DNA of 64,000 nucleotides, from NCBI RefSeq assembly GCF_030848805.1, contig NC_092358.1, positions 14,840,554-14,904,553 of the forward strand. Reading direction: 5' to 3'. Below, in pieces: positions 35,201 through 43,981 of the stretch. Each line of letters begins with the position of its first letter. Positions within the stretch are counted from its first letter, which is position 1. The position numbers and the translations under genes were made by a program. The notes under the pieces are model-generated. The model worked only from the letters and a program-made list of their open reading frames with translations. It was not told the origin of the DNA and searched no databases. The DNA comes from Temnothorax longispinosus (taxonomy: Eukaryota > Arthropoda > Insecta > Hymenoptera > Formicidae).

Positions 35201-35530
35201 AAGCACGAGATACAACAAGAGATATAAGGACATAATGGCGCAGGAAGGACCGAGATATTTGAGAGAGAAAGGGCACAAAGGGAGCCAAAAGTTGATTGCG
35301 AGATGGAGATGTGGAAACGAAGAGGAAAGAAACAGATTTTGGGCGGAGGCGGGAAGAAGAAAATGCCAGATCTGCGAAGAAGAAGAAGGAACGATGGAGC
35401 ACATACTGACACATGTAGATAGAGAGCGCAAGATTAGAGTGAAGGATTTTTTAGGAGAGGAAGGAAAGATAGCGAATGTGAAATGCATGAGAGAAGTAGG
35501 AAAAATGAGAGAGAATAGGAGAAGGGAATG
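32300..35530 (+). pseudogene. ORF2 (endonuclease-reverse transcriptase) of the non-LTR retrotransposon, broken
   Basis: The ATG is 2 bases after the ORF1 stop. The endonuclease domain has IFWNVAGLKKKD, GLCETWV, GGDFNARIG, DYMVVN and SDHQPLE in order. The reverse transcriptase follows, with RKAAGVDGIAEEAWK, APIFKKGD, FVDLRAAFDRVD, RQRCPLSPLLF and the catalytic YADD near 34421. The tail has CQICEEEEGTMEHILTH (about 35370). Lesions are TAA at 33902-33904, TAG at 33980-33982, a frameshift near 34500-34515 and TAG at 35181-35183. The element can no longer make this enzyme. Confidence 0.88.
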
Positions 35531-35628
35531 AGAGAGTGGATGAAGGAGTGAATGTTTAGGTAGCAAAATTGTAAACCAAGTCTCGGATTTTAGGCTGGAA
35601 GGCCGAACCGAATAAAGTATATTATATA

Positions 35629-35644
35629 TAAATACTTTCCGAAT
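35629..35644 (+). repeat. Target-site duplication, right copy
   Basis: TAAATACTTTCCGAAT, identical to 25989-26004. Confidence 0.85.
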
Positions 35645-35960
35645 ATCTATGATGCGTGGTGTATAATTATAGAGATTAGTTCAAAAATAAAAAAAAGCTT
35701 TATACGAGAATCGACAACAAATAATATATATGAAAATATATGTAAACCGTCTCGAAAATTCAACGTTTTTGACAAATAAAATTATAATTACATTTGCTTG
35801 CATTACGTCGCATCATAGATACTCGGTATTACGTATATCCACTAATTATAAAACTATAATATAAAGAACATTGCATCACATTAATTTTCAGTATTTTTAA
35901 AAAACGATTACTCCGTTTCTGCTTCTCACAACGCTTATGTATCTGTTCGCTTTCGGATAA

Positions 35961-37001
35961 ACTTCCGAAAACGGCCCCCCTCCGATTTCGATGAAACTTT
36001 GTGAAAAGCTTCGTTTTGGGTCAAAATGAAAGCCCTTAAAAGGAATTTTGGCGACTCCTATGATAAAGCCATTTTTTAAGATAAAATGATAAAAAATATA
36101 GGAAAATCTTCGTAATTCTACAGGATGTTATAAATTGAATATATACTGTTTGTATTTAATGACTTTATGTTTTTATCCTCCCCCGAAAGCACGGGGGGGG
36201 GGTGTGCGTGAACCTCGGTTCGCATGGAAAGTGTATGCGTGAACTATTTCGGGACTACCGCACCTCCCCCGAAAGCACGGGGGGGGGTGTGCGTGAACCT
36301 CGGTTCGCGTGGAAAGTGTATGCGTGAACTATTTCGGGACTACCGCACCTCCCCCGAAAGCACGGGGGGGTGTGCGTGAACCTCGGTTCGCGTGGAAAGT
36401 GTATGCGTGAACTATTTCGGGACTACCGCACCTCCCCCGAAAGCACGGGGGGGGTGTGCGTGAACCTCGGTTCGCGTGGAAAGTGTATGCGTGAACTATT
36501 TCGGGACTACCGCACCTCCCCCGAAAGCACGGGGGGGGTATGCGTGTACCTCGGTTCGCGTGGAAAGTGTATGCGTGAACTATTTCGGTACTACCGCACC
36601 TCCCCCGAAAGCACGGGGGGGGTGTGCGTGAACCTCGGTTCGCGTGGAAAGTGTATGCGTGAACTATTTCGGGACTACCGCACCTCCCCCGAAAGCACGG
36701 GGGGGTGTGCGTGAACCTCGGTTCGCGTGGAAAGTGTAATATATTACAAAGCATATTATTTATGTATTCTGCTGTAAGTATATAATAAAAACATTAAATC
36801 ATTAAATACAAACAGTATATATTCAATTTATAACATCCTGTAGAATTACGAAGATTTTCCTATATTTTTTATCATTTTATCTAAAAAAAATGGCTTTATC
36901 ATAGGAGTCGCCAAAATTCCTTTTAAGGGCTTTCATTTTAACCCAAAACGAAGCTTTTCACAAAGTTTCATCGAAATCGGAGGGGGGCCGTTTTCGGAAG
37001 T
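35961..37001. mobile_element. Foldback element with a minisatellite core
   Basis: About 200-bp inverted arms (35961-36165 and about 36795-37001) begin ACTTCCGAAAACGGCCCCCC and match with few changes. The centre is a minisatellite of about 83 bp (listed separately). No ORF outside the periodic frames and no transposase. Confidence 0.88.
36179..36740 (+). repeat. Minisatellite of about 83 bp, seven copies
   Basis: Each unit starts CCCCCGAAAGCACGGGGGG and continues GTGTGCGTGAACCTCGGTTC to ATTTCGGGACTACCGCACCT. The start of each unit can itself fold (CCCCC/GGGGG around GAAAGCAC). Six full units and one partial are seen. Differences are mainly G-run length. Confidence 0.93.
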
Positions 37002-37098
37002 CTACCCGAAAATACAAATATACACTCGACAATGTATATATAAAACTTACATAATTGTCACGTATATGTAATTGCCACCACTGTCATTTTCTCTGACC

Positions 37099-37192
37099 AT
37101 GTGTTCCAATATATTCACTGCCAGTACTGAAAATCTATAGTTTGCGTCACGTATACTATAGATTTTCAGTACTGGCAGTGAATATCGGAACA
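37099..37192. repeat. Near-perfect hairpin, arms of about 37 bp
   Basis: TTCACTGCCAGTACTGAAAA and its continuation to CTATAG pair with 37153-37192 around a short loop containing GTTTGCGTCACGTATA. The outer bases GTGTTCC/GGAACAC also pair. It could be a tiny MITE or a transcribed hairpin. Confidence 0.75.
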
Positions 37193-37344
37193 CACCCTGA
37201 GTGTGGAACAGGGAGAAACTCAATTCCTTATCTTTTATATGAAATATTTGCACAAATAATCCGAAATACATGCGTGTAATGCGATGATTAGCCAAGATTA
37301 ACATATGGTGCGATAATAATGATTTTGATAAAACATACATAACT

Positions 37345-37500
37345 ATATAATGAGAGACAATGGGCGTGTTTAAGATGGCAAAGCAGTTATCTTGCTCGCC
37401 GAGCGATTGAACATGATTGATTTTTTCTTGTAGATCCAATCAATCACATTCAATCTCTCGTCGAGCAAACTAGCCGCTTTGTTTTGAACACGCCCAATGA
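37345..37500. repeat. MITE with TGGGCGTGTT ends
   Basis: ATGGGCGTGTTTAAGATGGC on the left mirrors GTTTTGAACACGCCCAAT on the right. Inner parts (TTGCTCG..CGAGCGATTGAA against TTCAATCTCTCGTCGAGCAA) also pair, with about 15 central bases unpaired. No coding capacity. Confidence 0.7.
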
Positions 37501-37774
37501 CTTCTATTATTTATTTGTTAATCACTGTTAAAATTAAAATATTGTGACATATGAAAGACTAATGATTACTTAAAATAATATAAACGATAATTATGATAAA
37601 AAATAAAATCACAGTTGATATCACGAGTTTAAAAAAAATAAAACTTTTTCAGATGTGATTCTTTAGTAAAATTGCATTTTAAAATTGCAATATTTTATAT
37701 AAAGCTCTAAAACATTATAACAAAATAATATATTTTTGTGCTTTCTGTTCGTAATAACTACGCAGTCTTGTTAT

Positions 37775-39067
37775 TCACTTTTGTTGAAATGATTCCAATA
37801 CCTCTAATATTTTGATCATGCATCTTATTTTCTGTTCTACAGGCACACGTTTTAACCCATGTGACAAGAATGACATTAAAGTTTCATCTTCTTCTGTGTC
37901 TGCCTTGGAAGTTGCATTTTTCTGTGTCTGCTGGAAGGAAGCTGAGTAAGCTGAGCAAGCTGCAGTTATTGACTTTGAGGATTCTTTAATCACAGATTCT
38001 ATTTCGCCATCTGTTTTCTTTCTTTTTTTGATATCTGAAGTAGGTACTATAAATGAGCAGTCACTTGCTTGATCACCATTACTTTTTTTATCTAAAATTT
38101 TTTTAGAAATGTTAAGAGCATTTATAATCAAAAGTTGAGTTTTCTCTGGAAAATGATTTGATCACTCACTTTTAGAAATGTTGTCAACAAAGTTTTCTTT
38201 ACAAATAGGAACGTCTGGCGAATCTGTTAATGATGTTGTCGATTCTTCTGAATCTGAAATAGGTATAGGTGGTGTAGGTCGTGGACGCTTTGTCAATAAC
38301 GATTTGGAGACAGGCCTGAGGGGAAGTACATTTTTAGAACCAGACGAAGAAGTGCATGATGCAGATGGCATAGATTTGGTATAATTGGAGAGTGTCCTAT
38401 AACATAATTTTCCTAAATTAATAAGGCAACAATTGTACAGTTGGAAACAAAGAATTTCATGAATGAAATAAATGAAATAAATCAGAGAATTAAATATAAA
38501 TGTCAAAATCAGTAATTATATATAGTTACTTTTGTGGAATATACAGATGACCCATGAAACGATGAATAGCCATGCTTTGTGGTGTCAACAACTTTTCATA
38601 TGACACATTATCTCTCCCTGAACCTGACCGTCCTTGTTGTTCTATTAACACCAATATTTCTCCCCTTGAACGACTATAGAAATTTCGTAGCGTATCCCAT
38701 CTGTGTTTCGCATCTGATCCTATAGGAAAATCAATAAAATGTGTTCACAGTGACATGATCTTACATATAACCTGCATACACAAAAAAACTGGCACTCACC
38801 ATTTATATTTAAGGCTTTACCAATAGAAACCCATGCCATTTCTTTTTCTTGTACATTTTTGTAACCCGCTTTTCCTTTGGCATAAAGTCTAGGATTGCCT
38901 TCAACAAGCGCAATCAGGTTCAAGTCATCTTGAAGTCTTTTATCAATATTATAAATGTCTTCCAAGACGGTTGTTGGAACTTAGTCTGAATTTTCTTCAT
39001 TTATCTCCTCTTCATCTTCCTCCAAATATTCATATTCAGTATACAAATCCATATTTTCCATATTCAT
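37775..39067 (-). CDS. MADF-BESS domain protein, four or five exons, one upstream in-frame stop
   Basis: On the minus strand an N-terminal MADF domain, with LNLIALVEGNPRLYAKGK and DAKHRWDTLRNFYSR, spans two exons (up to 38798; 38721 to about 38526). A serine/proline-rich linker exon (38392-38168) and a last exon (38144-37775) with a BESS-like DETLMSFLSHGLKRV segment follow. The introns show GTGAGT or GTAACT donors and TATAG or CCAG acceptors, and joining them keeps frame. MADF-BESS proteins are insect DNA-binding transcription factors; many are also carried by or derived from transposons. The only ATG found upstream (39067) is followed in frame by TAA at 38981-38983. So either translation starts elsewhere by splicing or the gene has lost its start. 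Confidence 0.75.
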
Positions 39068-39079
39068 GTTTTAAAAGAG

Positions 39080-39440
39080 CAAACTCGGAACTCGTAATAA
39101 TAAACATAACCTTTTTCCCTTCTTCGTACTATTTTTCCGCTAGTCTGGTCCGTCGCAGTGATATATTGTGGGTAGTCGTTGGAATAGGAATTGAACCAAC
39201 TCGAGCGACTACGAATACGACTGTCCTAAAGACCGGAAATAATGAAAAAGGAAACTCGGAACTCGTAATAATAAACATAAACTTTTTCCCTTCTTCGTAC
39301 TATTTTTCCGCTAGTCTGGTCCGTCGCAGTTATATATTGTGGGTAATCGTTGGAAGACTTGGAATAGGTGGTCGTTGGAATTGAACCAACTTGAGCGACT
39401 ACGAATACGACTGTCCTAAGACCGGAAATAAAGGTGTAAC
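39080..39440. repeat. Two-copy tandem duplication of about 175 bp with a tRNA B-box-like motif
   Basis: AACTCGGAACTCGTAATAAT (39083) to AAAGACCGGAAATAA (39240) is repeated at 39252-39428. On the minus strand each copy has GGTTCAATTCC, the B-box consensus, and in the second copy it sits in a 5-bp stem with a 7-base loop. No complete tRNA cloverleaf fits. A tRNA-derived SINE remnant is possible. Confidence 0.5.
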
Positions 39441-39827
39441 GACCTTTCTTGCGACTATGAGACTCGCATTGTAGACCCAGCATTAGGCGCTGCAATTACA
39501 AAAATGGGTTTTAGTTTGGTACACTAAAGATCTAGCCGGCAAGATCAGCTACAGCAGGTTATAACACGGAACATTATATAGCAACAAGTTTGGCCGTAAC
39601 TGAGATCTGTTGATATCTTTTATTAGATCTCTTTAGAGTGGAGTTTTTTGTCGCGGATACTTTTCATTTTGTATGACAGAATCAGACAGAACTTGGGTTT
39701 TGTCTCTTAAAGCTAGTATTGCTTTATATATATGTACTTGTGTTTACGTATTTAAGTCTTATTTTTATATTGTGCATAGGAATTGTACGTAATCATTTCT
39801 AGTGTGTATTTTGACTGCATAAATAAG

Positions 39828-40858
39828 ATGTCTTTAAAGCGCGCCATCGCGCACTTAAAATGTGCTGGTTGCGACATCTTTCTTAAAAAAAATAGAGGTA
39901 AAAAAAACTAGTAAGGAGTACAGAAAAAGCACATTCTTTTTCTAACTTATTAAATAAAACTATATCTGTTAATGATATTTTATGTAATAAATGTCGACTA
40001 TCTATTTATAAAATTAAAAAAACCCCCGACAGATTATCAGAATGTGAAACAGATCTTCAGGTTGAGTTTACTAGGGATCCAACATTTCAAATTGCAGTAA
40101 AATCTGAAAAAGACGTTTCGGATATCGAATATATTCAAATTCCTCTCCAAATAACAGTCTCTACTCATAACTATTGCTGCATTTGTTCTTCAAGAAAAGA
40201 TCTGATTGTTATTCGTGAGGAAGCTCGTATACAATCATATTTAAAAAGAAAAATATACATTCCAGTTGGCAACAGATGTTGTAAAAGTCATGTAATTAAG
40301 AATAGACTTTTTGAAGAAGACCTCAGTCTTTTGAAAGTGCACTTCAAAAGACACATCAAGTCTTAGTGTAGCAGAGTTGTCCAAAATGATGGAAACTCTT
40401 ACTGTCAAGTGTGATTCCACATTATTCGATCTCAAATAGGCGAAAGTAGTTTTTCAGAAAAACAACTTCTGGTCTTGACAGGATTGACATGGGATAATCT
40501 TAATGAATTAAAGGATATGATGACTTCGTTAAGAAATAGTAAATCGCGTTCTGTCATTCAAGCTTTAGTTGTTTTTCTTTTTAAACTACGCACGGGTAAT
40601 TCCAATAAAGTGATAAGTTCCATCTTTCAACTAGAATATGAACAGTCAGTATCTGATTATTGTGGAAGTATTATGAAATCTTTTGAAAGGGACATCTTAC
40701 CAACTCGCTTTGGTTTACAAGCTCTAAATAGAAATGATATTATCAACAATCATACTACCACAATAGCGAAAAAATGTTTGATGTCCAAGAAAACATGTTT
40801 ATATAACATGTGCGTCGAAAATGGCCCATTTCTTGCGCGCCATCTGTACACGAAATAA
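39828..40858 (+). pseudogene. N-terminal half of the DDE-SWIM transposase
   Basis: The ATG at 39828 opens MSLKRAIAHLKCAGCDIFLK, with a first cysteine pair. After a frameshift near 39895 the sequence has NKCRLSIYKI and, further on, NYCCICSSRKDL. A stop lies at 40365. After another short gap, LTGLTWDNLNELKDMM and ALVVFLFKLRTGNSNKVISS (about 40475-40650) form a helix-turn-helix-like segment that typically precedes the catalytic core. The first catalytic region is reached only after the insertion. Several stops make it non-functional. Confidence 0.65.
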
Positions 40859-41916
40859 CCAATTGCACACACGAGAAATTTCTCACTATATTTACGCACG
40901 TGTGCGGGAAATCTCACTAGAATAGTACTTCCCACACGACGCATTGCCAACACTCCTTACTTTTCTCAATCCGACGCTAGCCACGCTATTGGACGGAGAT
41001 TTTCATCCAATAGCGTGGCTAGCATCGCCACATCTCCATCCAATAGCGTGGCTAGCATCGCCACACTCGCATGTTCTTAACGACATCTTGCGGCGCACTA
41101 CGCGAAACACTACGCGTGTTTCCGTGCGCTGCGAGATGTCTACGCAAATTACCACAGCGATACTCAGACATAACCTCAGAAACGCCAGAAACCGAGACCG
41201 ACTCAATGTAAAATTTCTCGTGTACCCGAAATCGTCGAGGAGTCGCGTAGCGGATGTATATGTGTGTGCACGTGTGTCGCGCGGATTCGCACGCCAGGAC
41301 GATCGATAAACCGTCCGTCATCGGGATCGCGTCTTCCGGGAACGAAACGCGAATCGTCGGGAAGCCCGGCACGTGCCGGCATCGTTCCCTCGAGCTACGA
41401 GCCGGCAAAAACCTAATCTGCAAAGGCAACTGCGAAACGGAGACGCTTCGAGCCTACGAGCATTTTGACCCAATTCTTATTGGTCAAGACATTGGACTAC
41501 TGTGCATACGTAATGTTGTTTCACCTTTCTTATTACATCATATTTGCTCCTGTAATAAACGTTGCTTTTATCATAGGATTATCATAGGAGCGGAGCCCCT
41601 CCCCCCCCCCCCGCGCCCTCCTCCCCGCCTGCGCCCAACTTTTCGACTCGGGGGGGCTTCGCCCCCCCTTGTTGGGAGAAATAACCCCCCGCAAGTCCTC
41701 CTCCTCTAAAGAATTAAGGGCTCGGGGGGGTTTCGCCCCCCCTCGCCCCCTGCGAGTCCTTTTTTGAACTTTAGACGCACTTGTGATATAAAATAGTGTG
41801 TGTAACACGTGCGGGTTGAGAATTGGACACGCGTGCGGAGTGGACGCACTCGCCTTCGGTTCCTGCGTTACTCCGCACCCGTGTCCAATTCTCAACTTCC
41901 CGCACTTGTTACACAA
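40808..41916. mobile_element. 1.1-kb insertion in the transposase gene, flanked by ATAAC
   Basis: ATAAC at 40803-40807 and 41917-41921 flanks a segment unrelated to the transposase. Removing it brings coding blocks together around ICDGTYARH. It contains CCAATAGCGTGGCTAGCATC direct and inverted copies (40974-41065), C-rich and G-rich tracts (41585-41760), and a hairpin of about 115 bp at its right end (41798-41912). No protein and no terminal inverted repeat were recognised, so it is an unclassified non-autonomous insert. Confidence 0.6.
41798..41912. repeat. Hairpin with arms of about 43 bp
   Basis: TGTGTAACACGTGCGGGTTG continuing to CGTGCGGAGT pairs with ACTCCGCACCCGTGTCCAAT continuing to TTGTTACACA. 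The loop is about 25 bases, with CGCCTTCGGTTCC. It forms the right terminus of the 1.1-kb insert. Confidence 0.8.
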
Positions 41917-41921
41917 ATAAC

Positions 41922-42592
41922 TATTTTGATTTGCGATGGTACGTATGCGCGACATCAAAAAAGTACTAACTCTGAGTACCAAAGAGTCTTTTTCTGTTCA
42001 GAAAAAAGTACCTCAATGCAAACCTTTTACCATCTATGCGATTGACGGATATGTCGTTGATATGGTCGGACCGTTTCTCGCAAATCAAAATGATGCGGAC
42101 ATTTTGAAAATTATCATAAAAGATCCAAATGGTTTGTCCAAATTCTTAAAAGAAGGTGATACTTTTGTTCTTGATCGCGGTTTCCGAGATATAAAGTCTG
42201 ATTTGGAAGAAAAAAAATTTAAAGTATTGATGCCAGCTTTAAAAAGAAAACGAAAGCAGTTGATGACAGAAGAATCAAATCAATCTCGGTTTGTAACTAA
42301 AATTCGTTGGGCAATAGAATCTGTTCATGGGGTATTAAAACAAAAGTATCATCTTCTAGATCACAAAATTGATAACAAGTTGTTGCCTAACGTTGGACTT
42401 TACTTCAGGATAGCGTCTTTTTTAAATAATACTTTTGGAAAAAGACTTGACTCCGATAAAGACACTTTTGACGAAATTGTTCAAAGGATGCATACTCGAA
42501 AAAGTGTCGAAAATACTTTAGCTATTGAAGCTGGAAAAAAAGGTCGGTTTCGACAAAAACTTTCCAAAGTATTACATCTAAGGACTTATTAG
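41922..42592 (+). pseudogene. Catalytic core of the DDE transposase
   Basis: The first acidic residue is in ICDGTYARHQKS (about 41926). A frameshift near 41990 leads into DGYVVDMVGPFLANQNDADI, FVLDRGFRDIKSDLEEKKFK, LMPALKRKR and RWAIESVHGVLKQKY, the expected order D-D-D-E of DDE_Tnp_4-like enzymes. The frame shifts once more near 42560 toward the SWIM domain. The superfamily is a PHIS/Harbinger relative; I do not assign it more finely. Confidence 0.7.
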
Positions 42593-42603
42593 ATTTTCCG
42601 GAA

Positions 42604-43020
42604 ATGACTGAAAAAGATTTAAAAATATTTTTCACTGGATCTTACCAACTGTCACAATCGGTATCTTATTTGGCGGAAATGTTTGATAAAAACGGAGAAC
42701 TCAATCTCAAATTCGTAAAAAGTGAGAAAAATGTGCTTAAAGTTGAAGTTCAGTCTCGACACGTTTCTCGCAAAAAATACCGGTGTTTTTTAAGGTATAT
42801 ACCTAACAGCACAGGAATTTCTGGAGTAATACATTACGCATGTGAATGCGCTAATGGGCTACGAACAATTGGATGCTGCTTTCATATTGCTGCAATTATA
42901 TATTATCTATCTCATGCAAGATATTTAGCGAAAATTTTGAAACCAGCAGAAATACTGAGCGATCTGTTTAAGAAAACAAATAACATTCCAGTAATAGAAA
43001 ATAATAGTGAAAAAGAATAA
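42604..43020 (+). pseudogene. C-terminal SWIM-type zinc finger of the same transposase
   Basis: About 138 residues with HYACECANGLRTIGCCFHIA (about 42834-42893), matching the CxCx(n)CxH spacing of SWIM fingers, followed by IYYLSHARY. It is one frame off from the catalytic core because of a single shift near 42560. SWIM fingers bind nucleic acid or protein; here it probably helps recognise element ends. The stop is at 43018-43020. Confidence 0.72.
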
Positions 43021-43037
43021 ATAAATCGTAGGTGTAG

Positions 43038-43245
43038 GGTGTAATGAGAGGCGAGGGGTCTTACATTCAAAAAGCACCCTGATTTTACGAAAACGTAGTG
43101 AGAGGCGAGGGGACTCACGTTAAAAAAGCATCCCGATTTTACGGAAATATAGTGAGAGGCGAGGGGACTCACGTTAAAAAAGCACCTCGATTTTACGGAA
43201 ATATAGTGAGGCCAGGGGACTCACGTTAAAAAAGCACCCCGATAA
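43038..43245 (+). repeat. Minisatellite of about 59 bp, four copies
   Basis: Units contain AGTGAGAGGCGAGGGGACTC, ACGTTAAAAAAGCACC and CCGATTTTACGGAAATAT. The fourth unit is shortened. It lies between the transposase stop and the right terminal repeat. Confidence 0.9.
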
Positions 43246-43369
43246 GGAGTTTAAAACCGTACTGCAACCTCCACGTGGTAAACTCTGGAAACTATAAAAA
43301 TTAAAAAGTATCTGGAAATTAAAAATTCAAAAGTACCAAAACCCATTTTTGTAATTGCAGCGCCTAAGT

Positions 43370-43838
43370 GTAAGTGGTAGTGCTTAGCGGCGGCGATACA
43401 TATTACAGTCAATCGCGGCGCACACAACGCAGTTAGCTTTGTAGCCGCTACATGTTGTTGATACATATGCAGCATATACTGGTTTTGCAGATTGCAGTTT
43501 TTAAATATAAAAATTAAAAAGTATACATATTATAGGCTAATTGCAGAGGTACATATGTGCTATTAAAGTCACATCGAACACCCGCAACTCGGAATGGCAC
43601 TGCACTGTGCGGCGGAGTGACGCGACGCTTACGATTTTCCATACTATGTTCCACCATTTAAAAAAAATTGAAAAAAATATATGTTATAGTGGACGCTTTA
43701 AGAGAAATTTTCGTAAAAATTTCAAAGGGGTACCTCGAAAATATCACCCTAAAAAAAATATTAAAAAATTCAAATATTTTTTTTGGTTTTTTTTTGGCAA
43801 ACATTTTGGACATTTTTTTTGTTAATTAGTTTTATTAG
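43370..43838. other. Spacer, no gene recognised
   Basis: Low-complexity A/T and one CAGTCAATCGCGGCGC tract. Poly-A-rich open frames are not convincing. Confidence 0.4.
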
Positions 43839-43981
43839 TCTACATAACATATATTTTTTTCATCAAGATCGGTCAAGTGTTTTTTGAGAAAAATACATTT
43901 CTTTATTTTACTTTCTCCCTGCATAACTTCTAAAAAAATGAATTTTTTTAAATAATATTTGGTGGAAAGTTTTATCATATT

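Larger units (their letters stand above)
26005..35628 (+). mobile_element. Non-LTR retrotransposon with two ORFs, interrupted in its 5' UTR
   Basis: A 16-bp direct repeat TAAATACTTTCCGAAT flanks the unit (25989-26004 and 35629-35644), giving both borders. The 5' UTR is 26005-26208 and continues after the nested foldback from 31250. ORF1 and ORF2 follow, and the 3' end is AT-rich with AATAAAGTATATTATATATA. Removing the nested insert leaves about 4.6 kb. The purine-rich coding strand is unlike its surroundings. The ORF order and the C-terminal cysteine/histidine motif are as in insect LINEs; the exact clade is unsettled. Confidence 0.88.
39483..43367 (+). mobile_element. DDE transposon with SWIM-finger transposase, interrupted
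   Basis: Terminal inverted repeats TTAGGCGCTGCAATTACAAA (39483) and its reverse complement (to 43367) extend about 35 bp. TA flanks GGCGCTGC on both sides, consistent with a short TA-containing target duplication. It encodes one broken plus-strand transposase (39828-43020), followed by a 59-bp minisatellite and the right end. A foreign 1.1-kb segment sits in the transposase. Confidence 0.75.

Noticed and set aside
36179..36740. CRISPR-like regularly repeated array
   Set aside because: Units of about 83 bp are contiguous with no variable spacers, in a eukaryotic foldback element; it is a minisatellite.
36329..36754. Open frames of 114-141 codons across the minisatellite
   Set aside because: Periodic translation of the repeat unit, open on both strands.
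39160..39440. A tRNA gene
   Set aside because: Only a B-box and T-arm-like stem fit; no acceptor stem or A-box was found.
41580..41770. Quadruplex or regulatory GC island
   Set aside because: C-run and G-run tracts are present but nothing ties them to a gene; reported only as part of the 1.1-kb insert.
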